DNA from: Roseitalea sp.
Lineage (GTDB): Bacteria > Pseudomonadota > Alphaproteobacteria > Rhizobiales > Rhizobiaceae
Direction: 5' to 3'
Length of the DNA stretch: 64,000 bases
Assembly: GCA_017642895.1 (NCBI GenBank)
Contig: JAEPON010000004.1
Coordinates: forward strand, 1-64,000
A program made the position numbers and the translations under genes. Positions 54,470 through 64,000 of this stretch are shown here, piece by piece; position 1 is the first letter of the stretch, and the number at the start of each line of letters is the position of its first letter. Below the pieces are notes generated by a model. It was not told where the DNA came from. It did no database searches and was given only the letters and a program-made list of their open reading frames with translations.

Positions 54470-54548
54470 ATTATTGAAAGCTTCCGGTCAAGCGACGAGC
54501 GGCCGCCAAGAGCCGTCACATATCGGGTTCTCGGAGGGAGACCGCGCG

Positions 54549-55898
54549 ATGGCGCCAAACCGTGTTTCACCGGACATTCAGGCCGGGCGTCTGCCGGCCG
54601 ATCAGTACGACGACAATTTCGACGATCTGCACGCGCCGCTCGACCGTCACGAGGCCGTCGTGGAGGCCGATCGCTGCTATTTCTGCTATGACGCGCCGTG
54701 CCAGACCGCGTGCCCGACATCGATCGACATCCCGATGTTCATCCGGCAGATTTCGACGGGCAACGCCAATGGGGCTGCCAAGACGATCTTCGACCAGAAC
54801 ATTCTGGGTGGCATGTGCGCCCGCGTCTGTCCGACCGAGACGCTGTGTGAGGAGGTCTGCGTGCGCGAGGTGGCCGAGGGCAAGCCGGTCAAGATCGGCC
54901 AGTTGCAGCGCTATGCGACCGATCATTTCCTGGAAACGGTCGAGCAGCACCCTTATGAACGCGCCGTGCCGACCGGCAAGACGGTGGCCATCGTCGGCGC
55001 CGGGCCGGCGGGCCTGTCGTGCGCCCATGCGCTGGCACGGAACGGCCATGACGTCACGATCTTCGAGGCGCGCGAAAAGCCCGGCGGGCTGAACGAGCAC
55101 GGCATCGCCGCCTACAAGACGACGGAGAATTTCGCCCAGCGCGAGGTGGACTTCGTCAGCGAGGTTGGGGGCATCACCATAAAGAATGGCACGGCGCTTG
55201 GCCGGGATGTCACGCTCGACGATCTGGTGGCGAACCATGACGCGGTGTTTCTCGGCATGGGCCTACCCGGCGTCAACGATCTGGGTCTCGACGGCGACGA
55301 TGCCGACAATTGCATCGATGCCGTCGCCTATATCGAAAAGCTGCGCCAGACCGACGATCTGTCCTCGCTGCCGGTGGGCCGCAATGTCGTCGTCATCGGC
55401 GGCGGCATGACGGCGATCGATGTCGCCGTGCAGACCAAGTTGCTCGGCGCCGAAACGGTGACCATCTGCTACCGGCGCGGCCAGGACCAGATGAACGCGT
55501 CGGCCTATGAGCAAGAGGTCGCGCAGACCCACGGCGTGACAATCCGCCATTGGCTCCAACCGCAGGCGCTTGTGCGCAGCGAGGGTCGCGATGTCACCGG
55601 CATCACGCTCGAATATACCGCGATGAACGGCAGGCTGACTGGCACGGGCGAGACGGTGACGCTTCAGGCCGACCAGGTGTTCAAGGCGATTGGCCAGAAA
55701 CCGGCCGAAGGGCTGTTCGGCGGTGTTTCCATCGACCTTTCAGGCGGGCGCGTCTTCACCGACGATGACCGGCGCACCAGCCATGAAAAGATCTGGGCAG
55801 GCGGCGACTGCATCGCCGGCGGCGAGGATCTGACGGTGGTCGCCGTCGAGGACGGCAAGATCGCTGCCGCCAGCATCCACAAGCGGTTGACGGGATGA
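54549..55898 (+). CDS. preT: Dihydropyrimidine dehydrogenase subunit PreT
   Basis: The FAD/NAD(H) electron-input subunit of the PreTA enzyme, which reduces uracil and thymine. The 449-residue protein starts at the ATG at 54549 (GGAGGGAG upstream). The N-terminal iron-sulfur region has CYFCYDAPCQTACPTSIDIP and GGMCARVCPTETLCEEVC. The FAD site is VAIVGAGPAGLSCAHALA, and the NAD site is VVVIGGGMTAIDVAVQ. The end overlaps the ASCH gene by 4 nt. Confidence 0.95.
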   Translation: MAPNRVSPDIQAGRLPADQYDDNFDDLHAPLDRHEAVVEADRCYFCYDAPCQTACPTSIDIPMFIRQISTGNANGAAKTIFDQNILGGMCARVCPTETLCEEVCVREVAEGKPVKIGQLQRYATDHFLETVEQHPYERAVPTGKTVAIVGAGPAGLSCAHALARNGHDVTIFEAREKPGGLNEHGIAAYKTTENFAQREVDFVSEVGGITIKNGTALGRDVTLDDLVANHDAVFLGMGLPGVNDLGLDGDDADNCIDAVAYIEKLRQTDDLSSLPVGRNVVVIGGGMTAIDVAVQTKLLGAETVTICYRRGQDQMNASAYEQEVAQTHGVTIRHWLQPQALVRSEGRDVTGITLEYTAMNGRLTGTGETVTLQADQVFKAIGQKPAEGLFGGVSIDLSGGRVFTDDDRRTSHEKIWAGGDCIAGGEDLTVVAVEDGKIAAASIHKRLTG

Positions 55899-56386
55899 AG
55901 GCGCAGACCGAACTCTTCTGGTCCAGGTTCCGCTCGGCGTATCCGGCAGCGAACCGGGAACCGTTCGACGTGTTTCGTGTGGGCGATACCGATGAAAGCG
56001 CGGACGGGGGAGCCGATCTGATCGTGTCCGGCACCAAGACGGCGACGAGTTCGCTCCCCGAAGAGCTTGTGGACATTGGAATCCCGTTTCCGGGCGCCTT
56101 GAGCATCGTGATCGACGGCAAGGACCGGCCTAGGGCGATCATCGAAACGACCGAGGTCAGGCGCAGACCGTTCGGCGAGGTCGATGCGCAATTCGCTCAT
56201 GATTATGGCGAATGGGACCGCACGCTGGGGACATGGAAGGCCCGCAACGGCGCGCATTATCGTGCGGTCTGTCAGAAGCTGGGCGTTGAGTGGCACGAAC
56301 GCCGCGAACTGGTCTGCGAGCGTTTCAAAGTTGTTTTTTCCGATGCCGCGCATCCCGCGCCAAGCAGGAGCATGAACCATGGCTAG
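55895..56386 (+). CDS. ASCH-domain protein between preT and preA
   Basis: A 163-residue protein with the ASCH (PUA-like) fold. The signature is SGTKTATSSLPEEL (about 45-58), then PFPGALSIVIDGKDRPRAII and EVDAQFAHDYGEWDRTLGTW, which aligns with the family's EGEGD-slW block though the acid pattern is YGEWD. ASCH members bind RNA or nucleosides, and E. coli YqfB hydrolyses N4-acetylcytidine. It overlaps preT by 4 nt (ATGA) and preA by 8 nt, so the three are translationally coupled. A role in feeding modified pyrimidines into the pathway is inferred. Confidence 0.85.
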   Translation: MKAQTELFWSRFRSAYPAANREPFDVFRVGDTDESADGGADLIVSGTKTATSSLPEELVDIGIPFPGALSIVIDGKDRPRAIIETTEVRRRPFGEVDAQFAHDYGEWDRTLGTWKARNGAHYRAVCQKLGVEWHERRELVCERFKVVFSDAAHPAPSRSMNHG

Positions 56387-57689
56387 TCTGCACACCAATT
56401 TCCTAGGCGTCTCGTCGCCCAACCCGTTCTGGCTGGCGTCCGCGCCGCCCACCGACAAGCAGTACAATGTCGAGCGGGCGTTTGAGGCGGGCTGGGGCGG
56501 CGTCGTCTGGAAGACGCTGGGCGAAGCGGGTCCGCCCGTCGTCAATGTCAACGGGCCGCGCTACGGCGCGATCTGGGGGCCGGACCGGCGGCTTCTGGGC
56601 CTCAACAATATCGAACTGATCACCGACCGCGATCTTGAGGTCAATCTGCGCGAGATCGAGACGGTCAAGAAGAACTGGCCTGACCGGGCGATGATCGTTT
56701 CGCTGATGGTGCCCTGCGAGGAAGAGCCCTGGAAGAACATCCTCGCTTCGGTCGCGCAGACCGGCGCCGATGCGGTGGAACTCAATTTCGGCTGTCCGCA
56801 CGGCATGAGCGAGCGCGGCATGGGCTCGGCGGTCGGCCAGGTGCCAGAATATATCGAGATGGTCGCGCGCTGGTGCAAGCAGCATTCCGACCTGCCGGTG
56901 ATCGTCAAGCTGACGCCCAATATCACCGACATTCGCAAGCCGGCCGAAGCCGCCAAGCGGGGTGGCGCCGATGCGGTCTCGCTGATCAACACGATCAATT
57001 CGATCGTCTCGGTGGATCTCGACAGCTATTCGCCGGTGCCCTCCATTGACGGCAAGGGGTCGCATGGCGGCTATTGCGGGCCGGCGGTCAAGCCGATCGC
57101 TCTGTCGATGGTTTCGGAGATTGCCCGCCATCCCGAAACGCATGGCATGCCGATCTCGGGCATTGGCGGCATCCAGACATGGCGCGATGCGGCCGAATAT
57201 ATCGCGCTGGGCTGCGGCACGGTGCAGGTCTGCACCGCGGCAATGACCTACGGGTTCAAGATCGTCGAGGAGATGGTGGCAGGGCTCGAAGCATGGATGG
57301 ACGAAAAGGGCCATGCGACGATCGAGGATTTCCGCGGCATGGCGGTGCCAAACGTCACCGACTGGCAGTATCTGAACCTCAACTACGTCACCAAGGCGCG
57401 GATCAACCAGGATCTGTGCATCTCCTGCGGGCGCTGCCACATCGCCTGCGAGGACACCTCGCACCAGGCGATCACCAACATGGTCGACGGCGTGCGCAAG
57501 TTCGAGGTGATCGACGAGGAGTGCGTGGGCTGCAACCTCTGCGTCAATGTCTGCCCGGTCGATGATTGCATCACGATGGAGCAGATTTCCGGCACCGATC
57601 CGCGCACCGGCAAGCCGATCGACCCGGACTATGGAAACTGGACCGAGCACCCCAACAATCCGTCGGTGCACAAGGAAGCGGCGGAGTAG
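56379..57689 (+). CDS. preA: Dihydropyrimidine dehydrogenase subunit PreA
   Basis: The FMN-containing catalytic subunit, 436 residues. The dihydroorotate-dehydrogenase-like barrel occupies residues 1 to about 320 (WGGVVWKTLGE, ELNFGCPHGMSERGMGSAVG, SGIGGIQTWRDA). Two C-terminal [4Fe-4S] sites are CISCGRCHIACE and CVGCNLCVNVCP. With PreT it catalyses NADH-dependent reduction of uracil and thymine, the entry step for HydA. It ends 3 nt from the convergent hydrolase. Confidence 0.97.
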   Translation: MASLHTNFLGVSSPNPFWLASAPPTDKQYNVERAFEAGWGGVVWKTLGEAGPPVVNVNGPRYGAIWGPDRRLLGLNNIELITDRDLEVNLREIETVKKNWPDRAMIVSLMVPCEEEPWKNILASVAQTGADAVELNFGCPHGMSERGMGSAVGQVPEYIEMVARWCKQHSDLPVIVKLTPNITDIRKPAEAAKRGGADAVSLINTINSIVSVDLDSYSPVPSIDGKGSHGGYCGPAVKPIALSMVSEIARHPETHGMPISGIGGIQTWRDAAEYIALGCGTVQVCTAAMTYGFKIVEEMVAGLEAWMDEKGHATIEDFRGMAVPNVTDWQYLNLNYVTKARINQDLCISCGRCHIACEDTSHQAITNMVDGVRKFEVIDEECVGCNLCVNVCPVDDCITMEQISGTDPRTGKPIDPDYGNWTEHPNNPSVHKEAAE

Positions 57690-57692
57690 GGC

Positions 57693-58622
57693 TCAGGCGC
57701 CGAGCGACTCGTCCAGAAATCCAAGGACTGCCGCCCGCATCTCCGGCGTCTCCTCGTGGCCCGTGCCCGGCGATGTCAGCTCGGTCAGCGCATCGGAAGC
57801 GCCTTGCGATTCATAGGCTTGGCGCAATCGGCTGAGTGCCGGATTCAAGGCGGCAAGCGGCGTCAGCGGGTCTTTGAGGCCCGATGCCACCAGTTGCGGG
57901 CGGGGCGCGACGAGCGCTGCCACGTCTCCCATATCGCCCTTTTCGAGAAGGCCGGGCACGGTCATGTAGATGCCGTGCAGATCGTGATCGCCGCTGTCGA
58001 TCAGCGGGCCGATATCGGCGAAGGCGCACAGATGCGCGCACGCGGCGATGCGGCCGTCGAGCGCTGCCAGCCAATAGGCGTGCGTTGCACCCATCGAAAT
58101 GCCGAGCGTGGCGATGCGGGCCGGATCGACGTCGGGGCGGGCTGCGAGCGCATCGAGCGCCGCCGTCAGATCGCCGAGCATCCGGCCGAACAGGGTCTGC
58201 CCGCGCCACAGCGCGGCCTTGGCCAGCGCGCTTTCGGTGCCTTCGGGTTGGCGGCTGCCGAAGCCGGGCATGTCGATGCAAAGGACTGCGTAGCCGCGTT
58301 TGGCGAGCAGCGGCCCATAGGGCGGGTCCTGCAGAGCCGGCCGGCCTTCCACCAGTTCGGCGGCGCCGATGTCGTATCGGTTGCCATGGGCGTGGCAATA
58401 GAGGATGGCAGGCGCCGGTTGGCCGGTCGAGGCGGGCAGCAGCAGCGTGCCGGCAATCGCGGTTCCCGATCGTTCGAGCGCGATGCGCTGGTGGCAGATG
58501 CCCTCACGAGTGGTTTCGTCCCGCACGGCAAGCGAGGGCGGCCTCCCGTTCGCCGGTGGCATCCGCAGCAGGGTGCGCAGGTCATCGCGCCTGATCGGCA
58601 TCGTCGCTCCATTCATGCGCAA
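57693..58622 (-). CDS. Alpha/beta hydrolase (dienelactone hydrolase-like)
   Basis: A 309-residue cytoplasmic hydrolase. YCHAHGNRYDIG is the oxyanion region, LGISMGATHAYWLAALDG the nucleophile elbow (Ser of GISMG, near residue 175), and GTGHEETPEM the catalytic His. The substrate is unknown. It is convergent with preA and divergent from uxuA, and shares the short intergenic region with the operator at 58643. Confidence 0.85.
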   Translation of the reverse strand: MRMNGATMPIRRDDLRTLLRMPPANGRPPSLAVRDETTREGICHQRIALERSGTAIAGTLLLPASTGQPAPAILYCHAHGNRYDIGAAELVEGRPALQDPPYGPLLAKRGYAVLCIDMPGFGSRQPEGTESALAKAALWRGQTLFGRMLGDLTAALDALAARPDVDPARIATLGISMGATHAYWLAALDGRIAACAHLCAFADIGPLIDSGDHDLHGIYMTVPGLLEKGDMGDVAALVAPRPQLVASGLKDPLTPLAALNPALSRLRQAYESQGASDALTELTSPGTGHEETPEMRAAVLGFLDESLGA

Positions 58623-58642
58623 CGATGGTTGCGCCTGATGCT

Positions 58643-58656
58643 ACTGGTATACTAGT
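58643..58656. promoter_or_regulatory. Candidate UxuR-type operator before uxuA
   Basis: ACTGGTATACTAGT lies 27 nt before the uxuA ATG. It resembles the TGGTATACCA core of the ExuR/UxuR branch of GntR/FadR operators. Its exact reverse complement occurs at 60628-60641, after the regulator gene. Confidence 0.75.
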
Positions 58657-58682
58657 GTTTCCGCAATTGGGAGAGACCTGTC

Positions 58683-59894
58683 ATGCGGCAGACATGGCGC
58701 TGGTTCGGGCCGGTGGACAAGGTCACGCTGGCCGATGCGCAGCAGGCCGGTGCAGAAGCAATCGTCACGGCGCTGCATCATATCACGTCGGGTGCGGTCT
58801 GGCCGGTTGCCGAAATTGAAAAACGTCAGGGCGAGGTAGCTTCCCATAAGGATGGGACGCCGACGGGGCTTGCCTGGGAGGTGGTCGAGAGCCTGCCGGT
58901 CTCCGAGGCGATCAAGACGCAGACCGGTGACTGGCGCGGCGATCTGGACCGTTACGCCGAGAGCCTGGCCAACCTGGCGCAATGCGGCATCCACACGATC
59001 TGCTACAATTTCATGCCGGTGCTGGACTGGACACGCACTGATCTGCGCGCCCCGACCGCCACGGGCGGCGCGGCGATGGTGTTCGATCTCGTCGATTTTG
59101 CCGCCTTCGACATGCACATTCTTAGTCGGGCTGGCGCGCGCGACGATTACCCGCGCGATGTTGTCGACGCGGCGGCAGAGCGGTTCACGGCGATGAGCGA
59201 CGACCGCAAGGCTGAACTGGCCGCCAATGTCACCGCCGGCCTGCCTGGCGCGGCCGAGCGCTGGACGCTGGACGATGTGCGCGCCAAACTCGCCGATTAT
59301 CGCGGCATCGATGCCGCCCGGCTGCGCCGTCACCATGTCGATTTCCTTACTGCGATGGCGCCCATCGCCGAAAAACATGGCGTGCGCCTTTGCTGCCATC
59401 CCGACGATCCGCCATGGCCCTTGCTCGGCCTGCCGCGCGTCTGGTCGACGGCGGACGATGTGCGCCATGTCTTCGAGGCAGTGCCGAGCCAGGCCGTCGG
59501 CCTGACGCTTTGCGCCGGTTCGTTCGGCGCGCGGCCGGACAATGACCTGCCCGCCATGATCGGCGAATTCGGCCCACGCATCCATTTCGTCCATTTGCGC
59601 AACGTCACGCGTGCCGCCGATGCGGTGCCCTGTTCGTTTGCCGAAGACGCGCATCTGGCCGGCCAGACCGACATGGTCGCGGTGATTGGCGCGCTTCTGC
59701 AAGAGGAGCGGCGGCGCAGGAACGAGGGCCGAGCAGACTGGCAAATCCCGATGCGCCCTGACCATGGCCATGAAATCCTCGATGATGCAGTCCGGGGGGC
59801 TCAGCCCGGCTATCCGGCGATCGGGCGGCTGAAGGGGTTGGCTGAACTGCGTGGCGTGATGACGGCACTGGAGGCATGCTGTGCCGCGGCCTGA
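58683..59894 (+). CDS. uxuA: Mannonate dehydratase
   Basis: Dehydrates D-mannonate to 2-keto-3-deoxygluconate in glucuronate breakdown. It is 403 residues with the UxuA start MRQTWRWFGPVDKVTL, ITSGAVWPVAEIEKRQ, CYNFMPVLDWTRTDL and the metal-site region CCHPDDPPWPLLGLPR, MRPDHGHEILDD near the end. The GntR gene begins within its 3' end (14-nt overlap). Confidence 0.96.
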   Translation: MRQTWRWFGPVDKVTLADAQQAGAEAIVTALHHITSGAVWPVAEIEKRQGEVASHKDGTPTGLAWEVVESLPVSEAIKTQTGDWRGDLDRYAESLANLAQCGIHTICYNFMPVLDWTRTDLRAPTATGGAAMVFDLVDFAAFDMHILSRAGARDDYPRDVVDAAAERFTAMSDDRKAELAANVTAGLPGAAERWTLDDVRAKLADYRGIDAARLRRHHVDFLTAMAPIAEKHGVRLCCHPDDPPWPLLGLPRVWSTADDVRHVFEAVPSQAVGLTLCAGSFGARPDNDLPAMIGEFGPRIHFVHLRNVTRAADAVPCSFAEDAHLAGQTDMVAVIGALLQEERRRRNEGRADWQIPMRPDHGHEILDDAVRGAQPGYPAIGRLKGLAELRGVMTALEACCAAA

Positions 59895-60621
59895 AACCTA
59901 TCGCGCCCTGTTCGACCCGGCGGCGGTGTTCGCCGATGTCGAGATCGATACGGGGCGGCCGATCGCGCCGCAGGTCTACCAGATGCTGCGCGGCCGCATT
60001 GTCGATAACCGGCTGCCGCCGGGCGCCGTGATTTCCGAGGCGGAGACGGCACGGCTTTGCGCGGTCAGCCGGACGCCGGTGCGTGCGGCGATCCAGAATC
60101 TGGCCGGCGAGGGGCTCGTGCGGGTCCGCCCGCAAGTGGGTACGGTGGTCGCGCCGCTGGACGAGGCGCGGCTCGATGAGGCCGTTTTCGTGCGCACCGC
60201 GATCGAATGCGCGGTCGTGCGGCGACTTGCCGAGGCCAAGGCCGATCTGACGGCGCTCGATCCGCTTCTGGCAGCGCAGCGCGCCGCCGCCGAACGTGAC
60301 GATTACATGATTTTTTTCCGCCACGACGAAGCGTTCCACGCAGCGCTTGCCGACCTTGCGGGCGTGCCCAATGCGTGGGGCCTGATCCAGTCGATGAAGG
60401 CGCATGTGGACCGGCAGCGCCTGGTGCTCATGTCGTCCATTGCCGGCCGTTCGATGGCCGCCTTCGACCAGCACCGCGCGGTTCTGGGCGCGATCGCCAA
60501 TGGCGATGCCGATGCAGCCGAGGGGCACATGCGCGCACACATCCATTCTGTGCTTGAAACCGAAACGGTGGCGGGCCACGATCCGGGTCAACATGCCGAC
60601 AGGCGCTTGCAGGCGCGCTGA
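59881..60621 (+). CDS. GntR/FadR-family regulator of the hexuronate locus
   Basis: A 246-residue regulator starting with GTG inside uxuA. The wHTH covers about residues 28-92 (IAPQVYQMLRGRIVDNRLPP, SEAETARLCAVSRTPVRAAI), and an FCD effector domain follows with metal-site His in HDEAFHAAL and the QHRAVLGAIANGDADAAEGH end. Matching operator-like sites flank its neighbours. It probably represses uxuA and the sugar transporter until a hexuronate intermediate binds. Confidence 0.9.
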   Translation: MPRPETYRALFDPAAVFADVEIDTGRPIAPQVYQMLRGRIVDNRLPPGAVISEAETARLCAVSRTPVRAAIQNLAGEGLVRVRPQVGTVVAPLDEARLDEAVFVRTAIECAVVRRLAEAKADLTALDPLLAAQRAAAERDDYMIFFRHDEAFHAALADLAGVPNAWGLIQSMKAHVDRQRLVLMSSIAGRSMAAFDQHRAVLGAIANGDADAAEGHMRAHIHSVLETETVAGHDPGQHADRRLQAR

Positions 60622-60627
60622 GGCCAT

Positions 60628-60641
60628 ACTAGTATACCAGT
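60628..60641. promoter_or_regulatory. Candidate UxuR-type operator before the sugar transporter
   Basis: ACTAGTATACCAGT is the exact reverse complement of the site at 58643-58656. It lies 6 nt after the GntR stop and 21 nt before the ATG of the binding-protein gene. Confidence 0.75.
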
Positions 60642-60662
60642 AGCTCTTTGGGAGGAGAAACC

Positions 60663-61949
<1,287 letters not shown>

Positions 61950-61979
61950 TTGCCGCCTTGCATCCTCGCACGCATTCGT

Positions 61980-62006
61980 CCGGCGCGGCCCTTGCCGTCG
62001 CGCCGG
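61980..62006 (+). other. Hairpin between sugar-binding protein and permease genes
   Basis: CCGGCGCG (61980-61987) and CGCGCCGG (61999-62006) form a perfect 8-bp stem with an 11-nt loop and no T-run. It parallels the xylF-xylH stem and may protect the upstream binding-protein message. Confidence 0.5.
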
Positions 62007-62042
62007 GCCCCTGCCAGCCCGCGCTGAAAGGTGACCGGCTTC

Positions 62043-63074
62043 ATGGCACTCGATGATGTCTCACCGCCAGAACCGGTCACGCTGACCGACCGCGCCAAGG
62101 CCGCGGCCGCCTGGCCGATCAGGCTTCTGGCGACCATCCTCGACGTCCCGTTTCGTTTCCTGCAGAGGATTTTCGGCATCGGCGCGATGCCATACTTTTT
62201 CATCCTGCCGAACATGCTCTTTTTCGGCACGTTCGTCGTCCTGCCGCTGTTCATCAATTTTGCCTTTTCGGTGACCGGTGGCACGAACCTGTTCCTGGCC
62301 GACCGGCCCTATGTCGGCACCGAGCAGTACGAGTTCCTGGCGACCTGCGCGAACCATTTCGATCCGGCCACGTGCCGGGAGGACCGTTTCTGGCGCGGCA
62401 TCTACAACACGATGGTGTTCGTCACCTTCCAGGTCTCGCTGATGGTGCTGTTCTCGCTGATCACCGCTCTGATCCTGAATCGCGACATACGCTATCGCGG
62501 CTTCTACCGCGCGGCCTTCTTCTTTCCGGTGCTGCTGTCACCGGTGGTCGTGGCGCTGATCTGGAAGTGGATCCTCTTGCGCGACGGCGTCCTCAATGCC
62601 GGTCTTGTCGGCATGGGGCTCGAACGCATCCTGTTCTTCGTTGATCCGCAATGGTCGATGTTCTGGGCGATCTTCGTGTCGATCTGGGCCAATATGGGCT
62701 TTTACACGCTGATCCTGCTGGCCGGCCTGCAGGCCATTCCGCCTGACCTCTACGAGGCTGCCGAGATGGACGGCACCAAGCCCGAGCGGGTTTTCTGGCG
62801 CATCACGCTGCCGCTCCTGTGGCCGAACATGCTGGTCGTCATCGTTCTGGCGCTGATCAAGTCGGTGCAGGTGTTCGACGAGGTTTTTGTCCTGACCGGT
62901 GGCGGGCCGGGCACGGCGACGCAGTTCATCGTCCAGTACATCTATACGACCGGGTTTTCGAGCCAGGTGCAGAATTTCGGGCTGGCGGCGGCGGCGTCCG
63001 TGGTGCTCGGCGTCGTCCTCTTTGTCCTGACGCTTTTGCAGCTTGCCGTCGTGCGCAGAAGGGATCAGGGCTGA
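62043..63074 (+). CDS. Sugar ABC transporter permease, MalF/UgpA type
   Basis: A 343-residue permease with six or more transmembrane segments. The ATG at 62043 follows AAAGGTG; a GTG at 62031 would add four residues. The EAA loop is LYEAAEMDGTKPERVFWRITLPL, and GGGPGTATQFIVQYIY is the downstream MalF-type motif. Its stop overlaps the next ATG (TGATG). Confidence 0.93.
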   Translation: MALDDVSPPEPVTLTDRAKAAAAWPIRLLATILDVPFRFLQRIFGIGAMPYFFILPNMLFFGTFVVLPLFINFAFSVTGGTNLFLADRPYVGTEQYEFLATCANHFDPATCREDRFWRGIYNTMVFVTFQVSLMVLFSLITALILNRDIRYRGFYRAAFFFPVLLSPVVVALIWKWILLRDGVLNAGLVGMGLERILFFVDPQWSMFWAIFVSIWANMGFYTLILLAGLQAIPPDLYEAAEMDGTKPERVFWRITLPLLWPNMLVVIVLALIKSVQVFDEVFVLTGGGPGTATQFIVQYIYTTGFSSQVQNFGLAAAASVVLGVVLFVLTLLQLAVVRRRDQG

Positions 63075-64000
63075 TGACCGATGTCGTTACCAGACCGACC
63101 CGGACGCTCGGTGCCTTGCTGACCGCGACGCGCGGCAATGGGCGGCTGCACTGGACCGATGTCTTCACCTACATCTATCTGGTGCTGGGCGTCGCGCTGA
63201 TGTTCGGGCCCGTCGTCTGGCTGGTTCTGTCCTCGTTCAAGACCCAGGCGGGCCTTCAGGAGTTTCCACCGACGCTGCTGCCGCTCGGTCAGATCTCGGT
63301 GGAGGTCGAAGGCTATGACGAGCCGCTGCCGCTGTTCGAGGTCACGTTCGAGGACGGCACGGTGAAGCAAATGGCGCAGGTGCGCCGCGTCGGCATCATG
63401 GCGCAGATGGTCGATCCCGATAATCCCGAAGAGCGCATCCAGGTGTCGATCAACGATCGCGAGCCGATCCGCGAAATGAGCATCGCCTGGGAGAACTACA
63501 CCAAGCCGCTCGAGACATTCAATTTCCTGACCTATCTCAACAATTCGGTCATCGTGACGGCGGCGGCGACGCTGATCACGCTGTTGATCAATTCGATGGC
63601 GGCGTATGGGCTGGCCATCTACGAGTTCCGCGGGCGAAACGCGGTGATGCTGTTCGTCATCGGCACGCTGATGATCCCGATCACCATCATTCTGGTGCCG
63701 ACTTATCTGGTGGTCACGCAACTGGGCATGGTCAACACGCTGTGGGCGGTGATCATACCGGGCTGCGCGACGCCGACCGGCGTGTTCCTGCTCAGGCAAT
63801 ATATGCTGACCATTCCGCGCGACCTGATCGAGGCGGCGCGGATGGACAAGGCGTCCGAATGGCAGATCTACTGGCGCATCGTGTTGCCGCTGTCGTTGCC
63901 GGCGATCGCCGTCCTCGCCATCTTCTCGGTGATGTGGCGCTGGAACGATTTCCTGTGGCCGCTGATCGTGCTCAACCGATCGGAGGTCTACACGCTGCAG
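63074..64000 (+). CDS. Sugar ABC transporter permease, MalG/UgpE type (cut by window edge)
   Basis: The frame is open from the ATG at 63074 to the end of the window (309 codons). It begins MTDVVTRPTRTLGALL, with a first helix at about 34-54 (VFTYIYLVLGVALMFGPVVW). A long hydrophilic segment of about 110 residues, rich in acidic residues (FEVTFEDGTVKQMAQVRRVG), precedes helix 2; this loop is longer than I recall for MalG relatives. The EAA loop DLIEAARMDKASEWQIYWRI is present. The last helix and C-terminus lie outside. Confidence 0.9.
   Translation, partial: MTDVVTRPTRTLGALLTATRGNGRLHWTDVFTYIYLVLGVALMFGPVVWLVLSSFKTQAGLQEFPPTLLPLGQISVEVEGYDEPLPLFEVTFEDGTVKQMAQVRRVGIMAQMVDPDNPEERIQVSINDREPIREMSIAWENYTKPLETFNFLTYLNNSVIVTAAATLITLLINSMAAYGLAIYEFRGRNAVMLFVIGTLMIPITIILVPTYLVVTQLGMVNTLWAVIIPGCATPTGVFLLRQYMLTIPRDLIEAARMDKASEWQIYWRIVLPLSLPAIAVLAIFSVMWRWNDFLWPLIVLNRSEVYTLQ

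Overview
The window is a 64 kb, GC-rich stretch of an alphaproteobacterial chromosome. It comes from a purple or aerobic anoxygenic phototroph. The evidence is a large part of a photosynthesis gene cluster (bch, crt, puf), TGT-N12-ACA operators of the PpsR/CrtJ type, and a PpaA/AerR-like cobalamin-domain protein. The catabolic loci (PuuD-type purine breakdown, a rhizobial-looking xylose isomerase, an ackA-pta-fabI-DUF3141 operon) suggest Hyphomicrobiales or a relative. The species cannot be fixed from the sequence alone.

Bases 1-23000 hold part of the photosynthesis cluster. The left edge cuts hemA; crtA and idi follow on the + strand. On the - strand crtE-crtF-bchC-bchX-bchY-bchZ-pufQ-pufB-pufA-pufL-pufM form one superoperon-like run. 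Divergent from crtE are crtD and crtC (+). A second - strand run is bchI-bchD-bchO-crtI-crtB plus a previously easy-to-miss 50-residue membrane protein. A cytochrome c2 gene and ppaA (+) close the cluster. Together these genes make GGPP and spheroidene/spheroidenone-type carotenoids, carry out the chlorophyllide-to-bacteriochlorophyllide steps, supply two Mg-chelatase subunits, and encode the LH1 and L/M reaction centre polypeptides. No pufC or pufX is present, so the soluble cytochrome c2 is the likely electron donor. bchFNBHLM, puhA and ppsR are not in the window.

Bases 23000-26300 encode four consecutive purine steps: PuuD (urate oxidation, with a C-terminal cytochrome c domain), UraH, and a fused PuuE-UraD protein. 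Bases 26300-32000 (-) are an operon fabI - DUF3141 (PHA-synthase-like Cys nucleophile) - MaoC/phosphate acetyltransferase - ackA. Bases 32100-35000 hold a diheme peroxidase facing a CRTAC1/FG-GAP secreted protein. Bases 35000-42400 are a xylose locus: a ROK repressor divergent from xylF-xylH-xylG-xylB-xylA.

Bases 42500-57700 start with a glutaryl-CoA dehydrogenase and a RutR-type TetR repressor. A divergent reductive pyrimidine catabolism locus follows: mmsA, N-carbamoyl-beta-alanine amidohydrolase, dihydropyrimidinase, an ABC importer, preT and preA. Three inverted repeats resembling the E. coli RutR operator sit upstream of mmsA (two) and preT (one). Three unexpected genes are embedded: an AT-rich small secreted protein and an AT-rich PD-(D/E)XK-like protein on either side of the dihydropyrimidinase gene, and an ASCH-domain gene sandwiched with overlaps between preT and preA.

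Bases 57700-64000 hold an alpha/beta hydrolase and a hexuronate locus: uxuA, a GntR regulator, and a sugar ABC transporter cut by the right edge. The same 14-base operator-like sequence occurs in opposite orientation before uxuA and before the transporter.

No rRNA, tRNA, CRISPR array, transposase or integrase was recognised.
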